From Brassica napus (taxonomy: Eukaryota > Streptophyta > Magnoliopsida > Brassicales > Brassicaceae): a stretch of DNA of 64,000 nt. The notes beneath the pieces are model-generated. The model saw nothing but the letters and a program-made list of their open reading frames with translations. It had not been told where the DNA came from and did not search any database. This document shows, piece by piece, positions 10,421-21,197 of the stretch. The stretch lies in assembly GCF_020379485.1 (NCBI RefSeq), contig NC_063442.1, forward strand, positions 12,239,509 through 12,303,508, written 5' to 3'. Both the position numbers and the translations under genes were made by a program. Within the stretch, counting starts at the first letter, position 1; each line of letters opens with the position of its first letter.

Positions 10421-11021
10421 CTATACTATTAAAGCAGAATCCTATTGTCCTCTTTACCTTAGATGTCCTTTTCTTTACTAACATTGCATGTTTCATTAAG
10501 AGTAATCAAGTAATATTAATAATACATCTATATTGAGTCATTTTTTTTTAATCCAGTCCACATCAAATTTCTCTTGGACCATTTGGGCCGATTAAGAAAT
10601 AAAATTCAATTCTCACATTTTTTTTCCTTAAGAGTTCAAATTCAAATAATTTTTTTTCAACTATTCTTAATTATTATTATTTTTTCCTTAATATAATTTA
10701 AGCATTCATAAAAAAAATTGAATTTTTTCATTGAAAAGTATAAATCTTTATTAAAAGTATGTATATTTTTATTAAAATATTAACCACATAATAAAATTAA
10801 TTTATCAGATTTATACCAACTTAATTCATTAAAGAAATAAAGATTAACTTTTAAACATAAATAGTCATTTAAAATAAAATACGATAAATAAAAATAAAAA
10901 GTTTAAGTCTTTTAAAAAATAAAACACAAATATATGAAAATATGATATTTACTAAATATTTTTCAATTGAAAAAAAAAACAAAAATAAATCCGTGCTTTA
11001 AAAACGCAGATCAAAATCTAG
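10421..11021 (+). mobile_element. Non-autonomous Helitron (degenerate)
   Basis: Starts CTATACTATTAAAGCAGAA, close to the TCTATACTATTAAA 5' consensus of Brassicaceae Helitrons, and ends with a decayed hairpin (CCGTGCTTTAAAAACGCAG), ATCAAAATCTAG and a host T at 11022. No coding capacity. Confidence 0.55.
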
Positions 11022-11368
11022 TTACTTAATTATTATAAAATCATTGTCTTTCAACGTGCTGTTGGAGTGAAACTGATTAAGCCTATAGGAATTCACATGC
11101 GCTAAGCAACACATAACAGCTATACTAATTTTAATAATATAATTTTTATGTTTGGTTTGTATTGTTTTTTTTGCAATTATTTTTATTCTCATGTATCATA
11201 TAATTATTTATATTTTACGTTTTATGTTTTTTTAATAAGTTTTAAGTTTTCTTAGATTTGTTTTTGGTTATAGTCAAAAATCGCTGTTTAATATAAATGA
11301 CATTCATATATTAATAGATGAGATGTTAGGAAGTTATTTTAATAGGGAATATTATTTTATTTTAACAA

Positions 11369-12244
11369 TCTATATTATTATTTGCGAAGTAAATTTTTGC
11401 AACAGAGCTCTCACGTTAAAAGTTAGAGCGGTTAATATTTTTTATACTTTTAATGAATAATTATATAAATAAGTTAAAAAAATAAAAACAAAATTCAAAT
11501 CAATCTGATTAAAAAAGTGATTAAAATTAATAATAAATCGTTTATACCCTTAATGAATAAATGATATATATTATTCAAAAATAAAAAAAAATTTAAAATA
11601 TATCTGATTAAATAAGTGATTAAAATTAATAATAATAAGAATTATCTAAAATATAAATAGTTAAAAACGAATTTCTATTAATAATATTATATTTATATAT
11701 TTATATTAGATAATTGACTATAAATAAATATAATAAAATTTTCAAAAATAAAAACATGTTTTAAAACATAAGATAATTCTTAGATATATTCTGTTGTTAT
11801 CTGAAAATAATATTTTATTATAAAATTTATAGTTAGATATAAAACAATTTATAATTAAATGCTAATCAAATAAATATATTTTCTAAAATATATGTGATTT
11901 TTTAAAAAAATTTACACAACAATAAGCATATTTATATATTGATAAAAACTAATGAATATATATAAATAATATTTTATTTATATGTTATATTTGATAATTG
12001 ACTATAAGTAAATATAAAAAAATTCTCATAAATAAAATATATTTTTATAACATAAGATAATTCTTAAATATGTTGTGTTTTTATCTGAAATAATATTTTT
12101 TACTATAAAATACAAAGTTTAATAATTGATTTATCTTTTTAAAAATATAATTAATAATTTATTATGTTGGTTTTAATTTAATAGTTATAAACATATAAAT
12201 ATCTATAAGAACACTATTCCCGCATGTGCGGGCAGAACACCTAG
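11369..12244 (+). mobile_element. Non-autonomous Helitron
   Basis: Begins after a host A with TCTATATTATTATTTGCGA and ends with a perfect hairpin (CCCGCATGTGCGGG), 8 bases and CTAG at 12241-12244, followed by host T. The interior is almost pure A/T with no coding capacity. Confidence 0.6.
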
Positions 12245-13384
12245 TATTACATATTTGGTAACCAATAAAGAATACTACAATATATTTATTTGTATGAGGG
12301 TAAATATCTTTGGACTTTGACTTTTGTTTTTTTTTTTAATTCGATTAGTTTTATGTAGCTTTTAAAAAATTACAAACCAAAACAAGAATTCAAAGACAAA
12401 AAAAAAGCATAAGAAACTTTCCAAGGAAATAAATCTCAAAACTTTCAAATATTATCAACAGATTTCAGAATTGGTAAACTCTCATCATAATAGAAACCCA
12501 TTGGGTCAAGATACGTTTTCACTCACACAAATTTATGGAACTTGTTTTTCAAATACTTCACTCTCCAAATCTTTCCTTCTTCGTACTTAATATTTATATT
12601 CATCCTAAAATTATACACCTCTAAATCTAAGAGATGCTCCTCTTGGTGATTTTGAAACATAAAGATCTATAAGGTTATCAGTTAAAAAGTCATAAATTAT
12701 ATAAACTCTCAAGCCATCTTATATATTTATTTATATATGTTTTGTTCTTATATTGATTTGCTTTCCAATAAGCCCAATATTGAATCTCATACCGATTACT
12801 TCTTCTATGTATAAATGGTATTTTATTTATGTTAACTCATTTTTCCACCAAATGGAATGAGTAATATTTGGGAACCGTGCCTTGGGAGTGTAAACTCGCT
12901 ACCAAAGGCTTTCGTATCATATAAAATAATCTTTGCCTTCAAATATCTCCATGTAAGCTGTTGTTTCCTCTCCTTCTCTTTTTCCTCTCCAAACCCCTGC
13001 TCTGGTTCCTCTGGCTCCTGCACAAACATCTCTTCCTCCTGAGCCTCAACGTCATCAGCCACATTCAACAAAACCAAGAGCTCGCATTGTCCTCTAGTCT
13101 TTCGTCCAAGGATGAAGAAGTTGGTGGTTAAGACATTTTCTTTTTCTTTTTCAGAACTAACCCTATGTACTGAAGAATTTTTCTGAATTTGTTTTGGGCT
13201 ATGCAATAATGTAAGCAACTCAAATCTATGTTTTATAAAAACACAATTGATTTAAGAAGAAAATGTTATATCAGATTATTTTGAAACAATGGAAGAACTT
13301 GATTTTGGTTCGAGAGCTACAAAAAGTAAAAACTTTGTGTTTACGTTTATTTAAAATACTGAACCGTTTGGCAGATTATCCTGG
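12245..13384. other. Spacer with one unassigned minus-strand ORF
   Basis: 12245-12830 is AT-rich without signals. 13218-12832 (minus) is an open frame of 128 codons with an acidic segment (DDVEAQEEEMFVQEPEEPE) followed by EKEKERKQQ. Its composition faintly recalls the charged linker of HOP/Sti1 proteins, whose C-terminal half lies next door, but the order would be wrong and the match is too weak to call. Confidence 0.3.
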
Positions 13385-14140
13385 AAATCCTAAGCTGATA
13401 TGCTTTTGTATTTCTTCATAATCATCGGGATCTGTATGTGTTTTTGGGCTGTTGGTCGATTCTCCTGAAAATCAGACAAAATATGTTCAAAGAGAAGTGG
13501 TGGATTTTGGTGAGACATCATTAACATCAACATGGATTGCTGCAGAAAATATTAACCAAACATTGATTTGTGAATCGAGGAGAAATCTAGAGAAGCGAAA
13601 TTTGATTCATTACCTGTCTCATTACATGAACTGTGGGAATGTTCTGGATTACCAGGTCTTGTATTCCCCTAGGCCCTAGCCTGCAAGAAGAAAATAGAAT
13701 ATACTAAGGTCACTGGTTCTCTCTAAACCGAAAAAGGAAGAAGTAACAATGAAGCACATAAGATGATTAGAATTGGACTTACTCTAGGGTCTTTTGGATT
13801 TCTTTTTATCGCTTCAGTGCGGTGTCTCACAACATCATGATACTCTACTCCTTGAATAACTCATTCTAGGTATTACAAACACAACTTGATGTTAGTATAA
13901 CTTTCTTGACAAGGATATACTTGCAAAACTAAATTACCATTGCCACGCTCTGCTCATTAATACGGGGATTAGAATACTCTAGCTGCTCCAATCCTTCTTG
14001 ATTTCTCAACCTCATTCCGTCTCTTCATTGCGTCTGGGACTCTGAGTTATGGTGCTCCGCAAGAGCGTTCTTGTAAGTCTCAATCAGATGTTCATAGTCT
14101 GTTACTTTTTCCATCCTCGCAGAGCTGTTCCGTTCCTAGC
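13385..14140 (-). pseudogene. HOP/Sti1 (Hsp70-Hsp90 organising protein) pseudogene, C-terminal half
   Basis: Four exon-like blocks on the minus strand follow the order of plant HOP proteins: 14135 to about 13940 (YEHLIETYKNALAEHHN...EYSNP); 13867-13786 (EYHDVVRHRTEAIKRNPKDPR, part of TPR2B, with a good GTAAGT donor after it); about 13690-13642 (GIQDLVIQNIPTVHVMRQ, the first part of DP2); and about 13475-13400 (DFQENRPTAQKHIQIPMIM, the rest of DP2). Most of TPR2B between the second and third blocks is missing, and stops and substitutions occur throughout. Functional HOP bridges Hsp70 and Hsp90 in the cytosol; this copy cannot. The N-terminal TPR1 and TPR2A parts are not seen. Confidence 0.75.
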
Positions 14141-14495
14141 CTAAGATTTATATCCCTTTCAACAGCCTAATCACGGTCCTTGATGCACTCATCATATGAA
14201 ATCAAACACATTTACATTAGGTTCAACCTCGTGCCAAGTAAATCACCGTATTTCATCAAACATGATCATGTTTAGACTCAACCACATACCTAGTGAATCA
14301 CTATAGACTAATATACATAAGAACTAAACATCGATGCACTCATAAGACTGAATTAAGCATGATCACATTTAGACTCAACCACGTACCAAGCAAATCACAT
14401 AAAACTGTTTACTAATAATATACACAAAGACTATACCTTTATTTGTTTGTGCTTAGGCGAAACAGTGGAGTTAGCCATTTTTGGCAGCTGGATTT
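14141..14495. other. Spacer with diverged internal repeats
   Basis: Contains three related segments with the words actcaacca, gtaccaa and aaatcac around 14215, 14275 and 14360, forming a degenerate tandem repeat of about 80-90 bases. No gene seen. Confidence 0.4.
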
Positions 14496-14531
14496 CACTA
14501 CAAGAAAACAGCGGCATACTGAGGGAAAAAA

Positions 14532-14579
14532 TCGTCGGTATGTCGTCGGAATAACGCTATTCCGACGACATACCGACGA
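14532..14579. repeat. Perfect hairpin at the CACTA-1 left end
   Basis: Arms of 22 bases (TCGTCGGTATGTCGTCGGAA plus TA) separated by the 4-base loop ACGC. The identical structure is at 20557-20604 in CACTA-2. Confidence 0.95.
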
Positions 14580-14829
14580 AAAAAAGTCCTCGGAAATAAC
14601 TCCTCGGAAATTCATTTTTCCTCGGAAATCCCTCGGAAATTTCCCAAGGAATTCCGAGGAAATTCCGAGGACCACAAATTCGTCGGAAAGTCCTCGGAAT
14701 ATTCCGAAGAAGATGTCGTCGGAATATCCCGAGGGATACACTTCCTCGGAATATTTCCAAAATTAAAAAAAAAATATAAATTTATTTTTTTAAATTGAAA
14801 TTCGAAAACATAAAATTAAAATTGAAATA

Positions 14830-15590
14830 GAAAACATATTTAAAATACAAAAAATAATAAAATAGTTTTTATAAATAAAAAAATGTTTTATAAATACAAA
14901 ATTAGTTTTAATAAATATAAATATTTTTATAAATATGAAATCATCTTTTTATAAATACAAAATAGTTTTTATAAATACAAAAAATAATAAAATAGTGTTT
15001 ATAAATAAAAAAAATGTTTTATAAATACAAAATTAGTTTTAATAAATATAAATATTTTTATAGATATGAAATCATCTTTTTAAAAATACAAAATAGTTTT
15101 TATAAATACAAAAAATAATAAAAAAGTGTTTATAAATCAAAAAATGTTTTATAAATACAAAATTAGTTTTATAAATATAAATATTTGTATAGATATGAAA
15201 TCATCTTTTTATAAATACAAAATAGTTTTTATAAATACAAAAAATAATAAAATAGTGTTTATAAATCAAAAAAATGTTCTATAAATACAAAATTAGTTTT
15301 AAAATATGAAATCATCTTTTATAAATCCAAAAATCGAATTTATATACAAAAAACGTTTTGTATATTTAAAAATAGTTTTTATAAATAAAAAAATAGTGTT
15401 TATAAATCAAAAAAATGTTTTATAAATACAAAATTAGTTTTAATAAATATAAATATTTTTATAAATATGAAATCATCTTTTATAAATCTAAAAATCGAAT
15501 TTATATACAAAAAACGTTTTGTAAAATCGAATTTATATAGAAAAAACGTTTTGTAAATACAAAAATAATAAAAAATTTATAAAAAAATTC
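14830..15590. repeat. AT-rich minisatellite in CACTA-1
   Basis: About five imperfect tandem units of roughly 120-150 bases built from the phrases atgttttataaatacaaaa, ttttaataaatataaat and gaaatcatctttttataaat. Occupies the position where CACTA-2 holds the TNPA coding exons and similar AT-rich introns. Confidence 0.8.
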
Positions 15591-16797
15591 TAAATCAATT
15601 CAACACAACCAAATCACAATTCTAAACCTATTACACAACAAATCACAATCCTACCCAATCACCCTAACAAAAATCTATCAAAAAACTTCTAAAATCATCA
15701 AATCTACTTAAAAACCTAACAAATAGGACCTAAGAGAGTGGGATAGGTCCTTACATGATTTGTAAGGTAATGGAGAGGATTCGCCGGAGAGATCGTCGCG
15801 AGAGAAGGTGGAGAACGCCGGAAGGAGAGAGAGATCGCTGGAGAGGAAGAAGAGAGAAATGGGGAAGAAGATGCGTTTCGAGTTTATAAAACCTAGGGTC
15901 CGACGGATATTTTCCGTCGGAATTCCCTCAGTATTTTCAATTTCAATTTTCGCGAAATATTTGGCGGCTTGTTTGCCCGGTTAAATGAAAATATTCCGAG
16001 GAAATTCCGACGGCCACTTAAATATCCGTCGGAATTTCCTCGGAATATTTTCATTAATTCGAGAAAAAAGAATATCTTGTGCATGTATTTCTATTAATTT
16101 ATATTGTTCCTCGGAATTTCCTCGGAATATTCCGAGGAAATTTCGAGGAACACATGTTTGGGGTTTCAAAACATCAATTTTTTTTGCCCTACATCATTTC
16201 TTATACAAATGCAATGCATACCATTGAGGAATCTTTGTATAGATGATCATAAACCATGAAATAACAAAATTTCAAAACGAATTGTAAGTATTCCCTTTAC
16301 CGTTCATTAAAGTGTATAAGTGTTTCTCTTATGTTGTGGGGATTTCGTTCATACAATCGGAAAAGTGTTATATAAGTGTTTCACTTAAACAAACTTTTGA
16401 CTTCATAATCAGTCTAAGACACTTAATAGGGGTTATATAAGTGTTATTCAAACCGCAAAACGTTGTTTTCGGTTTAAAAACCCTACTTCCTCGGAAAAGC
16501 CTCGGAATATTCCGAGGCTTTTCCGAGGAAACAGAAACCCTAAAAGCAAAGCCCTGAATCGTCAGAAAAGTCTTGGACTATGCCGAGGAAATTCCGAGGA
16601 AATATGATTTCCTCGGTATTTCATCGGTATATTCCGAGGAAATATGATTTCCTCGATATTTCATCGGTATATTCAGAGGAAATATGATTTCCTCGATATT
16701 TCATCGGTATATTCCGAGGAAATTCGTCGGAATATTCCGAGGATCTCATTTTCCGTCAGAATGTCCGTCAGAATTACGCTGTTTTCTTGTAGTGTTT

Positions 16798-17773
16798 TCT
16801 GGAAAGCTTTTGATTAATAAGATCAAACTGATGGATGTTAGGGTGTAGAACATACCATTTATAGTCGAAGATTCAGAGCAAGGAGTAAAGGGAGGGGGAA
16901 GTTCAATAATAAATCGTGGGAGGAGCGGACAGCTAGTTCAATGCTTCCATTAAAGACGGATTCCTACTGATTCCATAAAGCCTAAAGATTTTTGTCACCG
17001 GTGAGATGAAGACACGGAGAACTGCAGCAGGTAAAAGAGTAGAATCTAACGGCGGAGAAGAAAAAACATGAAAAACTCTAAATTGCAAAATAACACAGAT
17101 TAAGCTATTAGGGTTTTACGCAGATAGGATTGGAACGCATAGAACAATAAGAAGCCCAATCACACAACAAACCCATATATATTTCCGGATGAGTTACAAA
17201 AAATGCATAATTTTGGTTAAGTGGACATGTGTTGCACTGAGGGGCTTCGACTTTATGATGTGGCTGCTGAGGTGGCGCGCCCAGGAGTGAGAACACCTTA
17301 CTTTATATAATAAGATGTACAATAATTCTGCTAAATATTAAAATTTTATAATGGCAACTAATTTTTAACTAAATTAGATATTTAGTAGTTAACTTGAAAC
17401 TGTATAATTCAAACAGTTTAAAATGATATATTCTAAAAGAGAAAATATTTTTCTTTTATATGTGTATATATAATACATTTGGTATATGACGTAGTTGGTA
17501 GATAAAAAAGGAATATATATATAATCTATTAATTTAGAGTTCTATTTAAAATCTACCGTGACATATTTTAAATTTGGACATATTGAACATGTTGTGACTA
17601 AATATAACTCGGACATATTTATATCATTGACATTAAACACACGTCACTTACATTAAAACACAAGTTTCATTATCTTTACATTATATGGCACTGTGATTAA
17701 CCTAATAAAACATTCATTGTTCAAGATTTATGTATTTTTTTTAATTTATTGTAATATTTCATTCTTCACTAAT
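16798..17773. other. Spacer, no gene recognised
   Basis: 16800-17100 is of ordinary composition and may continue the sequence cut by CACTA-1. A 62-codon minus-strand ORF (17296-17108) has no recognised motif. 17300-17770 is AT-rich. Confidence 0.4.
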
Positions 17774-19100
17774 ATTATGTAAGCAGGAGACGAGGATGCG
17801 ACAAAACTCACTGAAAGAGGATTCAAGCTGGTATGTCTGTCTCTCTGCTTTTCGTATCTATATAACATATCAATTTTAATTTCTGGATGGAAAATTTTGT
17901 TGATGCAAAAATATGTCTTATGAACACGAAGCAGTTCTTTCTGGATTTCAATCAACGGTGAGATAAAGATTTTGGGTGAAATTAGAGATTTCACTGTTGT
18001 GGTAATTTTTCTTCTTTCTGGGTGACTGATTATTAGTAAAAGATTAGGGAGTAGTATTCACTTAGTATTGAATTGAAATATGTATGGTTGAAAACTACAA
18101 ATGATCAAAGTTTGAGACTTTTTTGAAGTATACCAAAGGAAGATCATACGGTAATTTGCGGCCAAGAATGCTGAACCTGAAAGACTAGCCACCTTCAAAC
18201 AAGTTTGTTCCTTTTACCCCATCACTGCACTGAGCTCATCTCAGCACTAACTTTCCAAGAATATAGTGATCCTATGTCCGCAGTTTTTGACACTGATACC
18301 AATTTTCTGGTTTTCTTGACATTGATAACATAAATCCAAAAGCACGGCATGCCTTTATAACTAATTTTTAACATTGCTCAGATCATAAAAGATATCAAAG
18401 CTGAAAAAAGAGATTTTACGAGAATAAGAATTAATTAGATGCAGTGGTTAAATTGGCGGAAGTGACAGCTGACAAGGCTTCAAGTTTTTGAGAAAAAGAA
18501 GAGAATCTTGCACTGGAGAAAGAAGGCACACCGACTGAAACAGAAATGGAGTCTCTTGCAAGGTAACAAAATGATCTAGAGGAACAACTTCAGAGCTTTG
18601 CGAATAACAAGGCAGAAATATCGTGTGAGAAAGAGAGATTTGATAGACTTCAAATGCAAGTGGAAGATGAGAATCAAGAGATAATCCAGTTGCAAAATGA
18701 GCTTGAAGTTGAAGTAAACCCTTTATCCATAACATCATCTTACAAGATTTTTTTTTCTTTGTAAAGCAAAAACAAAGGAGCATATGGATTGCATGACTTT
18801 TGACAACTAGGCCACTTACTTTGGTTGAACCAAAAAAAGGGCCATTAACATTGATTAGTTAAACACGAAAAAACTTTTATATTAATGTAAAAAATCAATC
18901 TTAGATAGATTTGTTCTTGAGGTAATTTACGAGTTTGATTCTTCTTTCTTTCAGAGACTGGGCGGATGAGAAGTTGAGAAGAGCAACATTTCGTTGAATG
19001 AATCATAAATACAGCTGAATATCTGGTTGCTAAATTTGAGATATACTGATTCTTCTTTCTTTCGGGGATTGGGCGGAGGAGAAGCTGGAAGAGCAACATT
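17774..19100 (+). pseudogene. Coiled-coil pseudogene related to At5g23890-type (SLH/coiled-coil) proteins
   Basis: Exon-like pieces in the plus direction: 17786-17830 (ATKLTERGFKL, followed by a GTATGT donor) and about 18442-18712 (VVKLAEVTADKASSF, stop, ETEMESLAR, NDLEEQLQSFANNKAEIS, EKERFDRLQMQVEDENQEI, QNELEVE). After an acceptor near 18955 come two copies of RDWA-D/E-EKL. The succession resembles the long coiled coil and the following RDWAEEEAKRA segment of At5g23890-like proteins, as I recall that family. In-frame stops and a local duplication of the last piece make it non-functional. Similarity is judged by eye. Confidence 0.5.
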
Positions 19101-19155
19101 CCGTCAAATGAATCGTAAATACAGCTAAATATCTGGTTGCTAAATTTGAGATATA
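18937..19155 (+). repeat. Two-copy tandem repeat, about 108 bp
   Basis: The block gattcttctttctttc...gagatatact occurs at about 18937-19045 and 19046-19155 with few differences; each copy contains the RDWA exon piece of the adjacent pseudogene. Confidence 0.85.
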
Positions 19156-19923
19156 CTGATTATTTAAACATATTTAAAATATAAAGCCATTCAATAAAAA
19201 AAAAAAAAAAAAAAAACAGAAAATGTTATAAAAAAATATATCTACATAAATCAGAATCATAATTAAAAATTTCAATCTTTTATTCAGACTAACATGCTTG
19301 AACTAAACTGGAAATTTTATTAGGTTCCTAACATTGCTATTTTAACCAAACCAAAAGCCAAAACAACAAAACTTAACAAAAAGTCCAAATTCATTAATAA
19401 CCAAACTATTACTATATTTCTTGAACAGAAAATCAAAACCCACAACAGAATCAGAACCAAATTGAAAACTAAAAAATACAATATGGATGCAAATCAAATT
19501 TTATAAAACATCATCAATTCATAAAATTTTAATTTGGAAACATAAATTATAAATATAAATAATTCCGCGCAACTGCACGGATCAGAATCTTGTTGAATGT
19601 AAAACTGAATGTTAAACAGGAGATGAAGTTACCATTAATGAATCTGTTATCATAATTTGGAGATGCTAAAATTTGTTTATTAATATTTTGACGTATTAAT
19701 CAATGGTATTTTTTTAGTTATTTGGTTAAATTACCAATAACTCTCTCGTTAATATGACTTATTAGATTTACTTCCAAATTTACTTATTTTTTTAGGTTCG
19801 GACAAATATAACCATATATTGTAGAACTCTAATGTGACTGAAATTAATGAGTAACATTCAAGATATCTTATATATTTAATATTTAACTATACGATAAAAC
19901 ACATTATTTAATGTATTTAGCTA
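19156..19923. other. AT-rich spacer
   Basis: Contains a run of about 22 A at 19197-19218 and a degenerate Helitron-like 3' end at 19563-19594 (CCGCGCAACTGCACGG...AATCTTG). No gene seen. Confidence 0.4.
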
Positions 19924-20474
19924 TCTAATCTATTAAAACAGAGTCTTAATTTTTATCTACTTAAAAATGTTATCATTAACTTTTGGACCTGTTCATATCT
20001 CATTAGAGATAAATGTAACTTTTGGACCTATTTTTATTTCCAATATTTTTGTTAGTAACTACCCTATATTTACTGAAGTTTATCAGTATATTAATTAAAT
20101 ATAGTAACTATAATTGATATATGTATAAAGATATTTATATTCACGAAACTGTAGTGGTGTATCTAGGAATATGCAAGATCCAGAGCTATTTTCCAGAGCT
20201 ATTTTGGATTTTTTTTTAGTTTTTTCGGATTGTCTGTTCGGGTTCGGCTAATAACACTTCGGGTTCGGATATATGATGTACCATCCTACAAGACCTATTC
20301 TAAGATTTTTTTATATTTCGTATTGGATATGGATCGGGTTCTTTGACTTAAGTTCGGTACAGACTTTGGTTTACGGATTTTATGCTCAGACCTACTTTGA
20401 ATAAAGAGAAAATGCGATTATATAAAGTTTTTACCAAAAAATTATTCCGCGCTTTAGCGCGGGTCAAAATCTAG
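19924..20474 (+). mobile_element. Non-autonomous Helitron
   Basis: About 551 bp. Starts after host A with TCTAATCTATTAAAACAGAG (an alternative TC start lies 5 bases further on) and ends with the hairpin CCGCGCTTTAGCGCGG, GTCAAAAT and CTAG at 20471-20474, followed by host T. No coding capacity. CACTA-2 starts 46 bases later. Confidence 0.7.
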
Positions 20475-20556
20475 TTAGTTTTAAACTCAAGTTATTCTTC
20501 GCAATTGAATCAGATACTAGCACTACAAGAAAACATCGGGATACTGAGGGAAAAAA

Positions 20557-20604
20557 TCGTCGGTATGTCGTCGGAATAACGCTATTCCGACGACATACCG
20601 ACGA
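20557..20604. repeat. Perfect hairpin at the CACTA-2 left end
   Basis: Same 22-base arms and ACGC loop as at 14532-14579. Lies 36 bases inside the terminus. Confidence 0.95.
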
Positions 20605-21040
20605 AAAAAGTCCTCGGAAATATCTCCTCGGAAATTCATACTTCCTCGGACTTCCGTCCGCAATTTCCGACGGAATTCCGAGGAAACAAAATTCCGAGGA
20701 AACTCCGAGAAACATATGTTCGTCGGATGGTTCCTCGGAATAAACCGATGGAATTCCGATGGTCAAATCCTCGGAAGTTTCGACAAAACATTCCTTGGAA
20801 TGTTTATCGGAAAATTCCGAGGAACATATGTTCCTCGGAAAATTCCGAGGAACATATTTTCCCTCGGAATTTTCCGAGGGAATGGAGTTCCTCGGAAAAT
20901 TCCGAGGGACAAAACTCCCTCGGAATTTTCCGAGGATTCCATTCCCTCGGAAAATTCCGAGGGAATTATGTTCCTCGGAATATTCCGAGGGAAGAAAGTT
21001 CCTCGGAATTTTCCGAGGAACTCCATTCCCTCGGAATTTC
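20605..21040. repeat. Left subterminal palindrome array of CACTA-2
   Basis: A dense series of near-palindromes such as TTCCTCGGAAAATTCCGAGG spaced by 10-20 bases, the expected binding platform for a TNPA-like protein. The right-end counterpart is at about 28138-28470. Function is inferred from knowledge of En/Spm; the repeats themselves are plainly visible. Confidence 0.85.
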
Positions 21041-21197
21041 GAAAAAATTTATTTTTTTAAAAAAAATTTAAATTTTTTAAATTTAAATTTAAAATTTAAA
21101 ATTAAAATTAAAATTGAATAAAACATTAAATAAAACATAGTAGATAATATTCAAAGTTAAATAAAACATTCAGAGTTTTTGGTAAAAAAAAAAAAAA

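Larger units (their letters stand above)
14496..16794. mobile_element. Non-autonomous CACTA (En/Spm) element, CACTA-1
   Basis: 2299 bp. Ends CACTACAAGAAAACAGCG and its inverse at 16794, with a 3-bp target duplication ttt on both sides (14493-14495, 16795-16797). Subterminal zones hold many palindromic copies of the TTCCTCGGAATTCCGAGGAA type, the likely binding sites of a TNPA-like protein. It shares the left-end hairpin, a segment around 15740-15900 that corresponds to the first exon and upstream region of the TNPA gene, and the 16150-16400 segment with CACTA-2 (20521-28485). It lacks both transposition genes and so is a deletion relative of that family. Confidence 0.92.

Noticed and set aside
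14830..15590. CRISPR-like array
   Set aside because: Units are imperfect, AT-rich and contiguous without spacers, inside a plant transposon; it is a minisatellite.
19563..19594. Helitron 3' end
   Set aside because: The hairpin is imperfect and the end reads CTTG instead of CTAG; no 5' partner. Noted only as degenerate.
20716..21121. Several overlapping ORFs with repeated NSEE/PRNFPR words
   Set aside because: Produced by translating the subterminal palindrome array of CACTA-2 in different frames, not by a gene. The same holds for ORFs at 14439-14766, 15893-16227, 23672-24643 and 28246-28440.
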